From RGIG3513 sp045658985 (lineage in GTDB: Bacteria > Bacillota > Clostridia > Oscillospirales > Butyricicoccaceae): 37,879 nt of DNA. The position numbers were made by a program, and so were the translations under genes. Under the pieces are notes generated by a model. The model searched no databases, was not told the DNA's origin, and worked only from the letters and a program-made list of their open reading frames with translations. This document shows positions 1 through 8,305 of the stretch, one piece after another; the stretch's first letter is position 1, and each line of letters begins with the position of its first letter. Location: NCBI GenBank assembly GCA_045658985.1, contig JAZOWC010000041.1:1-37879 (forward strand). Direction: 5' to 3'.

Positions 1-28
1 ATAAAAAAACAGTTTAGGAGGCATAAAA

Positions 29-1402
29 ATGTTTATGCACAAAAGCAAAAAAGGCTTTACCATTGTAGAGCTGGTTATCGTTATTGCGGTCATCGCTATC
101 CTCGCCGCAGTTCTGATCCCCACCTTCTCCAATCTGGTAAAAAAGGCTAATATTGCCAACGACACAGCACTGGCAAAGAACCTTAACACCGCTCTTGTCG
201 CTGCAGAAGCCACCGATGGCAAGCCCACAGATTTCTCCAAGGTTCTGTCTGCTCTCAGAGCTGACGGCTACATTGTTGAGAACCTCAACCCCACTACTGC
301 AGGCCATTTCTTCGTTTGGGAATCTGCTTCCAACCAGATCCTTCTTGTTGACGAGAACTACAAGGTTGTATACTCCTCCAAGGACCTTGCCGATGCAAAT
401 GACACCATCAACCCCTCTTGGTTCTTTGCTGTAAAGAGCGAAGCTCTCATCGCTGATATCACCGCCAACTCCGGTAGCGTTATCCCCGCTGTTGACACCG
501 CATGGGTCGGCACAGATGGTCAGAAGATAAAAGATATTTTGGCTGACGGCGGTGTTGTCACACTTAACGAGTCCATTACCCTTGCAACAGCTCCGGTCCA
601 TCCTGATTACAGCGACAGAGCCGACGGCATCCGTATTAGGGATGGCAAGGAAACGACTCTTAATCTTGCTGGACAGACCCTTACCGGTGATTTTGAAACA
701 TACAACTATAGAATGTTCCAGGTATATGACGGAACACTTAACTTGACCGAAGGCAATATTGTTGCTACAGCAAAGCTTAAAGATAATGGCGGACTTTCCC
801 TTTATGGTGTTGTTATGATCGGCGGTAACGACTCTACATCTAAGCCTGTTGCTAATATTAGTGATGTAACACTCACTTTTACCGGTGCAGAAACTCTGGA
901 TGCTGATGATGGCGGCTCCGTTATTATGATAAACGATAAAAATGGTGTCCTTACTCTGGAAGACAGCACTATTGTTGCGACAACCGCAGTTGGTGTGTAC
1001 TGCGACAAGGGAAAAGCTACACTGAATAACGTTACAGTAAAAAGCACCGGTGAGTTTGCACACATTACTACATGTCTCGCTGTTGGACACGGCGGAACTA
1101 TGGATATTAAGAGCGGAACCTACTCCGCGCAGGACGCTGTCATTTACGTTTACCCCTCTGGCGGTACTGTAAATATTTCTGGCGGCGTATTTTCTGGCAA
1201 GCTTAAAACAGGCACCCAGCCTAATGCAGTTGCTGATTCTGTTATAAATATCACCGGTGGTACATTTACTACTGTTAACGGAGAAACAAAGGCATTCTCT
1301 AGCCTCACCGAAAAAGAATGGAAAGATCTCTGCGGCAATGTAGATGGTCTTTCCGTTACCGGCGAAGGCACCAACACTGTAACTCTCAAGGTCGCAAAGT
1401 AA
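29..1402 (+). CDS. Type IV prepilin-like protein with beta-helix-like C-terminal domain
   Basis: The 457-residue product begins with a short basic leader and a classic type III signal/prepilin motif. Cleavage is expected after Gly9, giving mature Phe1 and Glu5 (KKGFTIVELVIVIAVIAILA), followed by the hydrophobic pilin helix and LIPTF. AGGAGG at 16-21 fixes the start at 29. After a helical and linker region of about 180 residues, the rest (about 200-430) is rich in short Gly/Asn/Thr strands with recurring TLNL, VNISGG and INITGGTF motifs, resembling a right-handed parallel beta-helix as in adhesins. At 457 residues it is far longer than a major pilin (about 130-180). It is followed by a second prepilin at 1471 with a nearly identical N-terminus. 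Role inferred: a minor pilin or pseudopilin displaying an adhesive or carbohydrate-binding domain. No assembly ATPase, platform or peptidase gene is in the window. The prepilin call is firm; the function of the C-terminal domain is unknown. Confidence 0.85.
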   Translation: MFMHKSKKGFTIVELVIVIAVIAILAAVLIPTFSNLVKKANIANDTALAKNLNTALVAAEATDGKPTDFSKVLSALRADGYIVENLNPTTAGHFFVWESASNQILLVDENYKVVYSSKDLADANDTINPSWFFAVKSEALIADITANSGSVIPAVDTAWVGTDGQKIKDILADGGVVTLNESITLATAPVHPDYSDRADGIRIRDGKETTLNLAGQTLTGDFETYNYRMFQVYDGTLNLTEGNIVATAKLKDNGGLSLYGVVMIGGNDSTSKPVANISDVTLTFTGAETLDADDGGSVIMINDKNGVLTLEDSTIVATTAVGVYCDKGKATLNNVTVKSTGEFAHITTCLAVGHGGTMDIKSGTYSAQDAVIYVYPSGGTVNISGGVFSGKLKTGTQPNAVADSVINITGGTFTTVNGETKAFSSLTEKEWKDLCGNVDGLSVTGEGTNTVTLKVAK

Positions 1403-1413
1403 GTTTAACCCAC

Positions 1414-1450
1414 AAAATCAACCTACAAGCAAACCTTGTAGGTTGATTTT
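1414..1450 (+). terminator. Intercistronic hairpin between the two pilin genes
   Basis: A perfect 16-bp inverted repeat (arms 1414-1429 and 1435-1450, loop CAAAC) lies 12 bases after the first pilin stop. The right arm ends in four T but is followed by A-rich sequence, so the U-tract is short. It may be a partial terminator or an mRNA processing/stability hairpin setting different levels of the two pilins. Confidence 0.6.
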
Positions 1451-1470
1451 AAAAAAGGAGAACAAATATT

Positions 1471-1980
1471 ATGAAAAAGATGAATCGTAAAGGCTTTACT
1501 ATCGTAGAGCTTGTTATCGTCATTGCAGTTATTGCAATACTTGCTGCAGTACTTATCCCCACTTTCTCCGGCATCGTAGACAAGGCTAACAATTCCTCCG
1601 TTATTCAGGAGACTCGTGCCGCTCTCACCGTTCTGCTCGTAGAGGAAAACGGTCAGGTCGACACCACCGCAAAGTACTACTTCATCCATGCAACAGACAA
1701 GGGCGTAAAATACTTTGAGTATGTTGGTGGAGAGATCGTGGAAAAGATAGCTACCGAAGTTGACGGCATGACCGAGGGTAAACTTACCCCCTCTGCAAAG
1801 GATGTCGTATGGTGCGGCAATGTTGCAATCTTTACAAAGGCTGGCATTGTTGATACAAATCTGACCGATAAGACCGAGGCTGCTGTTGCGGATGCACCTG
1901 CACAGAATCTGTTTGAACTGGCAGATCTCAAGAATGTAGTTATCGTCAAGGATATGCCTGATGCTGCGCAGGGCGGCTAA
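1471..1980 (+). CDS. Type IV prepilin-like protein
   Basis: This 169-residue protein has a prepilin leader ending at Gly8, then FTIVELVIVIAVIAILAAVL with the conserved Glu5 of the mature form. AAGGAG at 1455-1460, ten bases upstream, supports the start. The first 25 mature residues match those of the upstream pilin almost perfectly, while the DNA differs at many synonymous positions, so this is an old duplication or a constrained segment rather than recent gene conversion. The C-terminal part is small, acidic and globular, with no beta-helix repeats and no Cys pair. Its length is typical of major pilins or pseudopilins. It is probably co-transcribed with the preceding gene across the hairpin. 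It could be a major pilin, with the first gene as tip or minor subunit; that division of labour is inference. Confidence 0.85.
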   Translation: MKKMNRKGFTIVELVIVIAVIAILAAVLIPTFSGIVDKANNSSVIQETRAALTVLLVEENGQVDTTAKYYFIHATDKGVKYFEYVGGEIVEKIATEVDGMTEGKLTPSAKDVVWCGNVAIFTKAGIVDTNLTDKTEAAVADAPAQNLFELADLKNVVIVKDMPDAAQGG

Positions 1981-2018
1981 GAAAGCAAGCTCTAACTTCA
2001 AATTGCATTTAATAAGCA

Positions 2019-2055
2019 AAAACCACGGTGCGAAAGCACCGTGGTTTTGTGTTTT
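2019..2055 (+). terminator. Intrinsic terminator after pilin pair
   Basis: A 13-bp perfect stem (2019-2031 with 2036-2048) closed by a GAAA tetraloop ends in TTTT and then GTGTTTT. It lies 38 bases after the second pilin stop and is a strong Rho-independent terminator. Confidence 0.88.
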
Positions 2056-2680
2056 ACGCAGGACGGGAATGCGGGGCGTCGGGGACGCCGCCCCCTACAG
2101 GGGTGACGCAGAATATGCTTTACCACGAATATTGCGGGCGGGGCAACCCCGCCCCTACAGTAATGCTCGATCATAGAATGTAGGGGAGGCGTCCCGCCTC
2201 CCGAAAAGGCTCCCCTGCAAGGGGAGCTGTCACGAAGTGACTGAGAGGTTGTGATTGTAGGATGGTTTTCCAACCCCTCAGTCTTTTGCTACGCAAAATC
2301 CAGCTCCCTCGTCAGAGGGAGCCTTTACGGGGCGGCAGGAGCAAGCCCCCGCCCTACAATGGCGGCGCAGATTGGGACAAGATGCAAATAATAGGCTTCC
2401 ACCTCATCCGTCAGCTTCGCTGACACCTTCCCCATCAAGGGGAAGGCTTTACGGGGGAACGGGGGATTGCGGCGGGAGCAAGCCCCCGCCCTACATTTAT
2501 GCCGCAGATCGAGAGGAGTGCAAAACGCAGGCTTCCACCTCATCCGTCAGCTTCGCTGACCCCTTCTCCTCATAGGAGAAGGCTTTACGGGGGACGGGAG
2601 GGCTTTACGGGAGGATATCACCTCAGTCAGCTGCGCTGACAGCTCCCCTTAGTATATAAGGGGACCCTTTTGCGGAGGGG
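2056..2680. repeat. Intergenic palindromic repeat patch 1
   Basis: No gene is supported here. The stretch is a patchwork of GC-rich palindromic modules. One kind pairs GGGCGGG with CCCGCCC next to CCCTAC (about 2075-2102, 2130-2160, 2180-2206, 2329-2358, 2471-2495). The other is a double-hairpin kind with CTCCC/GGGAG or CCTTCCCC/GGGGAAGG beside TCCGTCAGCTTCGCTGAC (about 2205-2245, 2272-2330, 2399-2452, 2536-2588, 2621-2668). The same modules return near 7.85-8.0, 23.5, 24.2-24.55 and 31.8 kb. They look like dispersed REP/MITE-like intergenic elements. Short ORFs across them are artefacts. Confidence 0.75.
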
Positions 2681-2697
2681 TGAGTGGCCGCGGCAAT

Positions 2698-2729
2698 AAA
2701 AAACAGACGGCGGGAGCCGTCTGTTTTTT
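2698..2729 (-). terminator. Bidirectional terminator, mainly for the SleB-like gene
   Basis: A 14-bp perfect stem (arms 2698-2711 and 2716-2729) with A6 on one side and T6 on the other and a 4-nt loop. It is 25 bases past the minus-strand stop at 2755 and could act in both directions. Confidence 0.85.
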
Positions 2730-2754
2730 ATTTCACATTATTCTTTCTGCTGTA

Positions 2755-3693
2755 TCAGCCGTAGAAGCGGTGGCCGCCGATGGTAGTGAGCAGCTTTTTG
2801 TTCAGCGTAGCAAAGCATTCAACAACCTTTTCGCTGATGAAATAGGTGGCGCCGCAGCTGTAGTCTGCGCCTTCGAGGCACAGCTTGGCGGCCAGCACCG
2901 AGATTTCTCTGGGTTCGGCGTAGACTTCGCCGGTTCCGGCAGGGGTAAACTGCACGCCGTTGACCCGATCAAAAATAACACCGTAGACGGTCTCGGGGAA
3001 TTCTTCGTCAGCTACGCGGTTGAACACCACGTTGCCCACGGCGATCTGACCGATGAGAGGCTCGCCTCTTGCTTCGGCGCTGATGATGCGGGACAGCCAG
3101 TAGAGGGTGTCGGGGTCATAGTAGCTTTCGCCGCTTTCAAGCAGGCCGTTGCCGCTGAGATATACGCGCATCTGCTCGCCGTTCCACGCCACACTCATAT
3201 CAAATATGGTGGCAAGGGTGCGGATGGGCAGCATAATTCGGTCGCTGATGATCCGTGCGGGGGTGCTGAGGTAGAGGGCGCGGCCGTTGGCGGTCATATA
3301 GATCTCGCCGGGGGTGACGGTGGCAGAAAGCTCGCTTCCGCGTGTGACCGTGGCATAACCGTCGTGCCAGAGCACCTGACAGCCCATAAGGGTGCAGAAA
3401 TCATATACCGATACAAAAGTCGTACCCTCAATGAGCACGGTGGGGATGGTCAGCGCCATAGGCTCGTTATTCCACCAGACGGACACGGGCCAGCCCTGCT
3501 GGGGATCGGGTGCGGCAGGCTGCACCTTGTCGGCAGGCGGGGCAGACGTTATGGGTGCTATGGGCGCGGCGGGTGCTATGGGCGCGGCGGGCGCAACCTC
3601 CTGCACATCATGTGCCGCAACAGCCGTGCTCATAGGTGACAGAACGCATATTCCGCACAAGAGCATGGCCGCAATTCTCAATGCGATAGACAA
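2755..3693 (-). CDS. Secreted SleB-like cell wall hydrolase with copper-amine-oxidase-type N-terminal domain
   Basis: The start is a TTG at 3693 with CAGGAG nine bases upstream; 312 residues. A signal peptide (1-27, ending STAVA-AHD) is followed by a Pro/Ala linker with imperfect APIAP repeats (about 34-66). Next is a copper amine oxidase N-terminal-like domain (about 70-180, a substrate- or wall-binding module in Clostridia, not an oxidase), then a SleB/CwlJ hydrolase domain (about 195-312) with the hallmark IISAEARGEP (Glu207 the likely catalytic acid) and GNVVFNRV. The family cleaves peptidoglycan, in spore-formers often cortex with muramic lactam. It is monocistronic, with its own terminator downstream. 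It could act in spore germination or in vegetative wall turnover; the sequence does not decide. No confident promoter was found upstream. Confidence 0.85.
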   Translation of the reverse strand: MSIALRIAAMLLCGICVLSPMSTAVAAHDVQEVAPAAPIAPAAPIAPITSAPPADKVQPAAPDPQQGWPVSVWWNNEPMALTIPTVLIEGTTFVSVYDFCTLMGCQVLWHDGYATVTRGSELSATVTPGEIYMTANGRALYLSTPARIISDRIMLPIRTLATIFDMSVAWNGEQMRVYLSGNGLLESGESYYDPDTLYWLSRIISAEARGEPLIGQIAVGNVVFNRVADEEFPETVYGVIFDRVNGVQFTPAGTGEVYAEPREISVLAAKLCLEGADYSCGATYFISEKVVECFATLNKKLLTTIGGHRFYG

Positions 3694-4003
3694 TGGGATC
3701 CACTCCTGAAAAACGTTATATTGTAACTATATTGTAACCTTTGCTCCCAATATGATACCATATTTCGCCGAAATGTCAACATGGCAAAAGTAACAAAAAT
3801 ACGAACAAAACCCAAATTTTGGCGGCAAAAACATAAAAAACCCCAACTTTTGCACCCAAACCTCCCCGAAACAGTAAATATTTGGCAAAACCCGCCGACG
3901 TACAAAATGGGATTTTTCGGCGCAAAAATTAACCTGATGAGTCAAAAACTCTTCCGCTCATAAACCCCTCCCACACCGCATATTATGGACAAGAGGTGAC
4001 TGT
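3694..4003. other. Divergent intergenic region (about 310 bp)
   Basis: AT-rich region between the SleB-like gene and the P-type ATPase. The direct repeat TTGTAAC-TATA-TTGTAAC lies at 3721-3738, directly upstream of the SleB-like RBS. No confident sigma-A promoter and no hairpin were found. A 60-codon plus-strand ORF (3781-3963) lacks a ribosome binding site and is not called. Confidence 0.5.
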
Positions 4004-6631
4004 ATGAGCATAAACAAAAGTTCTGCCCCGATGGGGCTCACAGACGGAGAGGTGGAGCGCTCCCGCAGAGAGAACGGCACCAACGCATTGGGAAAACGGC
4101 GCCGCAGAGGGTTCGTGAGGCAGTTTTTGTCGGCCTTTTCCGATCCCATAATCAAGATCCTGTGTGCCGCGCTGGCTATCAATATACTTTTTTCTCTGCG
4201 CTCTCAGGGGTGGTTTGAGACGGCGGGTATCGCGCTGTCTATTTTTATGGCGTCGCTGGTGTCCACCCTCAGCGAATACGGAAGCGAAAGCGCCTTTATC
4301 CGCCTGCAGGAGGAGGCGTCCCGCTCGAGCGCGCGGCTGATGCGCAGCGGCAGGCTGACAGAATGCCCCTCCGACGATATCGTGGTGGGGGACATAGTTC
4401 TGCTTCAGGCGGGGGACAGGATCCCTGCCGACGGAGTGCTGCTGAGCGGCGAGCTGAGGGTGGATCAGTCCAGCATCAACGGCGAGAGCCGCGAATGCAA
4501 AAAACTCCCCGGCGGCGAGACTTCTGACAGCGGCATGATGGGGCGAAGCAGTCTGTTTCGCGGCACGGTGGTGGCTTCGGGCGAGGGGACTATGCAGGTG
4601 CAGGCGGTGGGGGACAGTACGGTGTTCGGCAAGCTGGCGGCAACCCTGACCGAGGTCCCCCGTGAGAGCCCTCTCAAAGCCCGTCTGGGCAGGCTGGCCA
4701 AGACACTCAGCCGCATTGGCTATGCCGCGGCGGCGCTGGTGGCGGCGGCCGATCTGTTCTTCCGTCTGCGTGGGGTGTGCGGCGGGGATTGGGCTCTGCT
4801 CTCCGGCGAGCTGCGCAACCTGCCCCATATGACGGGGCATCTGCTCCACGCGCTGACTCTGGCGGTGAGCATAGTCATTATGGCCGTGCCCGAGGGCCTG
4901 CCCATGATGATCACGGTGGTGCTGAGCAAGAATATGTTCAAGATGCTTTCTGACAAGGTCATGGTGCGCAAGCTTGCGGGCATCGAGACGGCGGGGAGCA
5001 TGAATATTCTGTTCACCGACAAAACCGGCACCCTCACCCGAGGCAGACCCGAGGTGGAGAATCTGATACGGCAGGGCGGCGAGGGGATGGGCGACAAGCT
5101 GCCGATGCCGCTCCGCGAGACTCTGTACATATCGGGGTTTGTCAACACATCGTCCTCCCTCGCAAAAAACAAGCCCAGCGGCGGAAACGCTACCGATCGG
5201 GTGCTTATGGAGCTGGCGCAGGGGCTTGGTGTGGATGCGCCCCTGCCTCAGCGGCTTGAGTATATGCCCTTTGACTCGGAGCGGAAATTTTCTGCGGCCG
5301 CGGCAGGGGGCAGGGTGTATATCAAGGGCGCGCCCGAAAAGCTTCTGCCGCGGTGTACCTCCTTCCGCGCCGACAGCGGGGCAGCGGAGCCTCTGCACTC
5401 GCCCGAAAGCCTGCTCCGCCGCGCAGAGCGGGAGGCCAGCATGGGCAAGCGTGTACTGTGCATCTGCACGGCAGGCAGTATGCCCGGTGAGGATATAGGC
5501 AGCAAAAATCTGCCGCCGATGTGCTTTGAGTGTCTGGCGGTCATAGCCGACCCGCCACGCAAGGAGGCGAGAGAGTCGGTTGCCGCCCTCAAAAAAGCCG
5601 GTGTGCAGGTGGTGATGGTCACCGGCGACAGCAAGCCGACCGCCGTCAATATTGCCAAAGCCTGCGGCATCCTCTCCTCGGACACTCAGACGGTGCTGAC
5701 GGGCGAACAGCTCCAAAAACTCACCGACAGTCAGCTGTCTCGCCTGTTGCCCACCCTTGCGGTGGTGTCCCGCGCCCTGCCGGGAGACAAAAGCCGCCTC
5801 TGCCGCGTCTCCCAGACCGCGGGGTACGTGTGCGGAATGACAGGTGACGGCATCAACGACGCCCCCGCCCTGCGCATAGCAGACGTGGGATTTGCCATGG
5901 GCAGCGGCACCGAGGTAGCCAAAGAAGCAGGGGATATAATCATCACCGACGATAATATCTCATCCATCTGCCGCGCCGTCCTCTACGGACGAACCATACT
6001 GCGGAGCATACAGAGGTTTATTGTGTTTCAGCTGACAGTCAATCTGTGCGCCGTGGGAATATCGGTGATAGGGCCCTTTATCGGTATCGAGACCCCCATC
6101 ACGGTGGCGCAGATTCTGTGGATCAATATGATCATGGACACGTTAGGCGGACTGGCGTTTGCAGGCGAGCCGCCTCTGAGTGAATATATGCTCACCGCCC
6201 CCGACTCTCGCACAAGTCCTCTGCTGACACGGGGGATGAAGGGGCAGATAGCCTTTGTCACCCTGTACACGGTGGCGCTGTACGTGTTCTTCCTCTGCTC
6301 AAAGTTCATATCCTACACCTTCTGCGGCGAGAGCCTGCTGACAGGGTTCTTTGCGCTGTTTATCTTCTGCGGCATAGCCTCGGCCATCTGCGCGAGAACA
6401 GTGCGCGCCAATATTTTCCACGCACTTGGGCGAAACCGCTCGTTCGTTGCCATAATGGCGTCGGTGACGGCGGTTCAGCTTGGACTCATATACATGGGCG
6501 GAAGAATGTTCCGCACCTCGGGTCTGAGTTTGCCTCAGCTGGCAATGGTCACCCTGCTGTCGCTGACCGTGATCCCGCTGGATTCTATGCGAAAGCTGTT
6601 GATAAACAGACGAAAAGGTGGTACAATCTAA
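4004..6631 (+). CDS. Calcium-type (P2) cation-transporting P-type ATPase
   Basis: An 875-residue membrane ATPase close to the usual length of bacterial PMCA/SERCA-like pumps. Visible in order: an N-terminal cation-ATPase segment, paired helices, and an actuator domain with DGVLLSGELRVDQSSINGES (the TGES-equivalent is NGES). Then come M4 with VPEGLP (the Ca2+-site signature of P2A/P2B pumps), the phosphorylation motif DKTGTLT (Asp339), the nucleotide domain with KGAPEKLLPRC, the hinge TGDGINDAP (613-621), and a C-terminal helix bundle with QILWINMIMDTLGGLAFA. It probably exports Ca2+ (possibly Mn2+) at the cost of ATP. RBS AGAGGTGA precedes the ATG. The 3' end contains a promoter for the next gene. 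Substrate specificity is inferred from M4 and family resemblance. Confidence 0.9.
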   Translation: MSINKSSAPMGLTDGEVERSRRENGTNALGKRRRRGFVRQFLSAFSDPIIKILCAALAINILFSLRSQGWFETAGIALSIFMASLVSTLSEYGSESAFIRLQEEASRSSARLMRSGRLTECPSDDIVVGDIVLLQAGDRIPADGVLLSGELRVDQSSINGESRECKKLPGGETSDSGMMGRSSLFRGTVVASGEGTMQVQAVGDSTVFGKLAATLTEVPRESPLKARLGRLAKTLSRIGYAAAALVAAADLFFRLRGVCGGDWALLSGELRNLPHMTGHLLHALTLAVSIVIMAVPEGLPMMITVVLSKNMFKMLSDKVMVRKLAGIETAGSMNILFTDKTGTLTRGRPEVENLIRQGGEGMGDKLPMPLRETLYISGFVNTSSSLAKNKPSGGNATDRVLMELAQGLGVDAPLPQRLEYMPFDSERKFSAAAAGGRVYIKGAPEKLLPRCTSFRADSGAAEPLHSPESLLRRAEREASMGKRVLCICTAGSMPGEDIGSKNLPPMCFECLAVIADPPRKEARESVAALKKAGVQVVMVTGDSKPTAVNIAKACGILSSDTQTVLTGEQLQKLTDSQLSRLLPTLAVVSRALPGDKSRLCRVSQTAGYVCGMTGDGINDAPALRIADVGFAMGSGTEVAKEAGDIIITDDNISSICRAVLYGRTILRSIQRFIVFQLTVNLCAVGISVIGPFIGIETPITVAQILWINMIMDTLGGLAFAGEPPLSEYMLTAPDSRTSPLLTRGMKGQIAFVTLYTVALYVFFLCSKFISYTFCGESLLTGFFALFIFCGIASAICARTVRANIFHALGRNRSFVAIMASVTAVQLGLIYMGGRMFRTSGLSLPQLAMVTLLSLTVIPLDSMRKLLINRRKGGTI
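6599..6627 (+). promoter_or_regulatory. Sigma-A promoter for the PhzF-family gene
   Basis: TTGATA (6599-6604), a 17-nt spacer and TACAAT (6622-6627). It lies over the last codons of the ATPase gene, about 44 bases before the next start codon, so the PhzF-like gene can be expressed separately. Confidence 0.65.
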
Positions 6632-6670
6632 ACAGATTTACCTCAATCAAAATCCAAGGGAGCGAAGAAT

Positions 6671-7447
6671 ATGAAATATTTTATTGTAGAAGCTTTCACC
6701 GACCGTCTGTACTCGGGCAACCCCGCAGGCGTGTGCCTGCTTGACAGTTGGCTCGAGCCCGAGCTGATGCAGCGCATCGCGGGCGAAAATAACCTGCCCG
6801 AAACGGCATTCATCGTCAAAGAACCCGAGGGTTGGCGCATCAGATGGTTCACCCCCGCCTTTGAGATCGATCTGTGCGGTCACGCAACCCTTGCATCAGG
6901 ATTTGTGGTGCTGACCCAGCTGGAAAAAGACGCCGACAGGGTGTATTTCAACTCCCAGAGCGGTCAGCTGTGCGTCATCCGCGAGGGTGATCGGTTCCTG
7001 CTGGACTTCCCCTCCCGCGCCCCCACCCCCGTGCCCGTCGACCCCCGACTCAGCGAGTGTCTGGGCGTGCCCGTGCTTGAGACCCATCTCAGCCGCGATC
7101 TGATCATCGTTGTACCCGACGAGCAGAGCGTCAAGAATATGACCCCCGACTTTGACAAGATGCGTGAGATCAAAGGCTGCCTGGGCTTTGTTCCCACCGC
7201 AAAGGGCGACAACTGCGACTTTGTCTCCCGCTACTTTGACCCCAACGACGCCATTATCGAAGACCCCGTCACCGGCTCTGCCCACTGCACCCTGATCCCC
7301 TTCTGGAAAGAGCGGCTTGGCAAAAGCGAGCTCCACGCCCGTCAGCTGAGTAAGAGAGAAGGCGACCTCTACTGCCGCGACGAAGGAGAGCGCGTCAAAA
7401 TCGCCGGAAAAGCTATACTATACCTCTCCGGCGAACTCCATGTTTGA
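6671..7447 (+). CDS. PhzF family isomerase/epimerase-like protein
   Basis: 258 residues, the normal family length, with AAGGGAG (6656-6662) eight bases before the ATG. N-terminal motifs VEAFTDRLYSGNPAGV and NNLPETAF (Glu44 matches the catalytic Glu of PhzF), then FTPAFEIDLCGHATLA and C-terminal EDPVTGSAHC, are the two mirrored halves of the diaminopimelate-epimerase-like fold. PhzF itself isomerises dihydro-hydroxyanthranilate in phenazine synthesis. No phenazine genes are here, so this is one of the common orphan homologues of unknown substrate. It follows the ATPase on the same strand but has its own promoter. A repeat patch begins right after the stop. Confidence 0.88.
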   Translation: MKYFIVEAFTDRLYSGNPAGVCLLDSWLEPELMQRIAGENNLPETAFIVKEPEGWRIRWFTPAFEIDLCGHATLASGFVVLTQLEKDADRVYFNSQSGQLCVIREGDRFLLDFPSRAPTPVPVDPRLSECLGVPVLETHLSRDLIIVVPDEQSVKNMTPDFDKMREIKGCLGFVPTAKGDNCDFVSRYFDPNDAIIEDPVTGSAHCTLIPFWKERLGKSELHARQLSKREGDLYCRDEGERVKIAGKAILYLSGELHV

Positions 7448-7838
7448 TTTTGCACATCTTTCGCCCATCTGCTGCATAACCCTCGGGTCGCCGTACAAAT
7501 AGTACTGCCAACCCTCGCGTTATTTGCATATGAACGAAATCTGCACAAAATCCTATTGCATAACTATCCGGACGCGGTTTTGGCCGTACACACGGTACTG
7601 TCTGCGCTCGAGTTAGTTGTACTGACGAAAATCTGCTCAAAAATCTCTGATTTTGCACATCTTTCGCCCATCTGGCTTGCCGTACACACGGTACTGTCAA
7701 TGGGTGTGGAGCGATCATAAAGCGCGAAATCATCTCAAAATGCTCTCACTCAAACAGCCGGACGCGGTTTTCGCCGTACAAATAGTACTGCCAACCCTCG
7801 CGTTGTTTGCACATGAACGAAATCTGCACAAAATCCCT
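7447..7838 (+). repeat. Tandem duplication of GTAC-palindrome repeat units
   Basis: Two imperfect direct units of about 200 and 190 bp (7447-7648 and 7649-7838). Each starts with GATTTTGCACATCTTTCGCC, carries one GCCGTAC-N5-GTACTG element, then CCGGACGCGGTTTT and a second such element. Elements begin at about 7490, 7583, 7679 and 7773. No coding potential is supported. Related single copies occur at 23434, 24401 and 31610. Confidence 0.75.
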
Positions 7839-8250
7839 ACTTCCGTATGGCTCCCCTTGTTGCAAGGGGAGCCGGGTTTTTGCAATAGGCAAAAAGACTG
7901 AGGGGATAAATACATCTCCCGTATAAGCCTTCCCCTATGAGGGGAAGGTGTCAGCGTAGCTGACGGATGAGGTGGAAACTCAACGGACAGTCGAGGACGC
8001 CTGTCCCTACATACCCTCCCCTACAATCCTTCGACTTGACGCACCCCCATCGCAGGGGCGGCGATCTGCCGCCCGCACACATATTTTTTCACCGTTCCCC
8101 GAAAAACCGGGAACTTTTTGGCAATTTTCCGGTTTAAAGATACAAACCGGTATCCTAATCTTGCTTATTTGTGCAATATTTGCCCAAAAACATTGTTTAT
8201 TTCAATAATTTTACAAAACAGTGTCCAAAATCGCATCTTTCAAACGTATA
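7839..8250. repeat. Palindromic repeats and hairpins upstream of the sigma operon
   Basis: Contains two modules of the double-hairpin repeat family: CTCCCCTTGTTGCAAGGGGAG at about 7851-7871, and CCTTCCCCTATGAGGGGAAGG followed by GTCAGCGTAGCTGACGGATG at about 7930-7970. After these are two smaller inverted repeats: GTTCCC/GGGAAC at 8094-8114 followed by TTTTT (terminator-like), and CCGGTTT/AAACCGG at 8129-8150. No gene is supported. Confidence 0.6.
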
Positions 8251-8256
8251 TATAAT
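8251..8256 (+). promoter_or_regulatory. Candidate -10 element of the sigma-factor operon
   Basis: A perfect TATAAT at 8251-8256 in an AT-rich run, about 50 bases before the chosen start of the sigma gene. No good TTGACA-like -35 lies 16-18 bases upstream, so the promoter may depend on an activator or on the operon's own sigma factor. Confidence 0.4.
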
Positions 8257-8305
8257 ATAGGGGTAATTATAAAAGTCCTCTATGGGTTTAGGGGTATCAC
8301 TTGCA

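Noticed and set aside
14..1090. 358-codon minus-strand ORF opposite the first pilin gene
   Set aside because: The plus strand has the prepilin motif and RBS; the antisense product is a low-complexity shadow.
3781..3963. 60-codon ORF upstream of the ATPase
   Set aside because: No ribosome binding site, low-complexity Lys/Pro-rich product; probably non-coding promoter region.
3983..5716. 577-codon minus-strand ORF opposite the P-type ATPase
   Set aside because: Antisense shadow of a clear P-type ATPase; composition is His/Arg/Gln-rich without domain motifs.
7447..7838. Possible CRISPR array (spaced repeats)
   Set aside because: Repeats are few, imperfect, of two subtypes, not regularly spaced, and recur singly elsewhere; no cas genes in the window.
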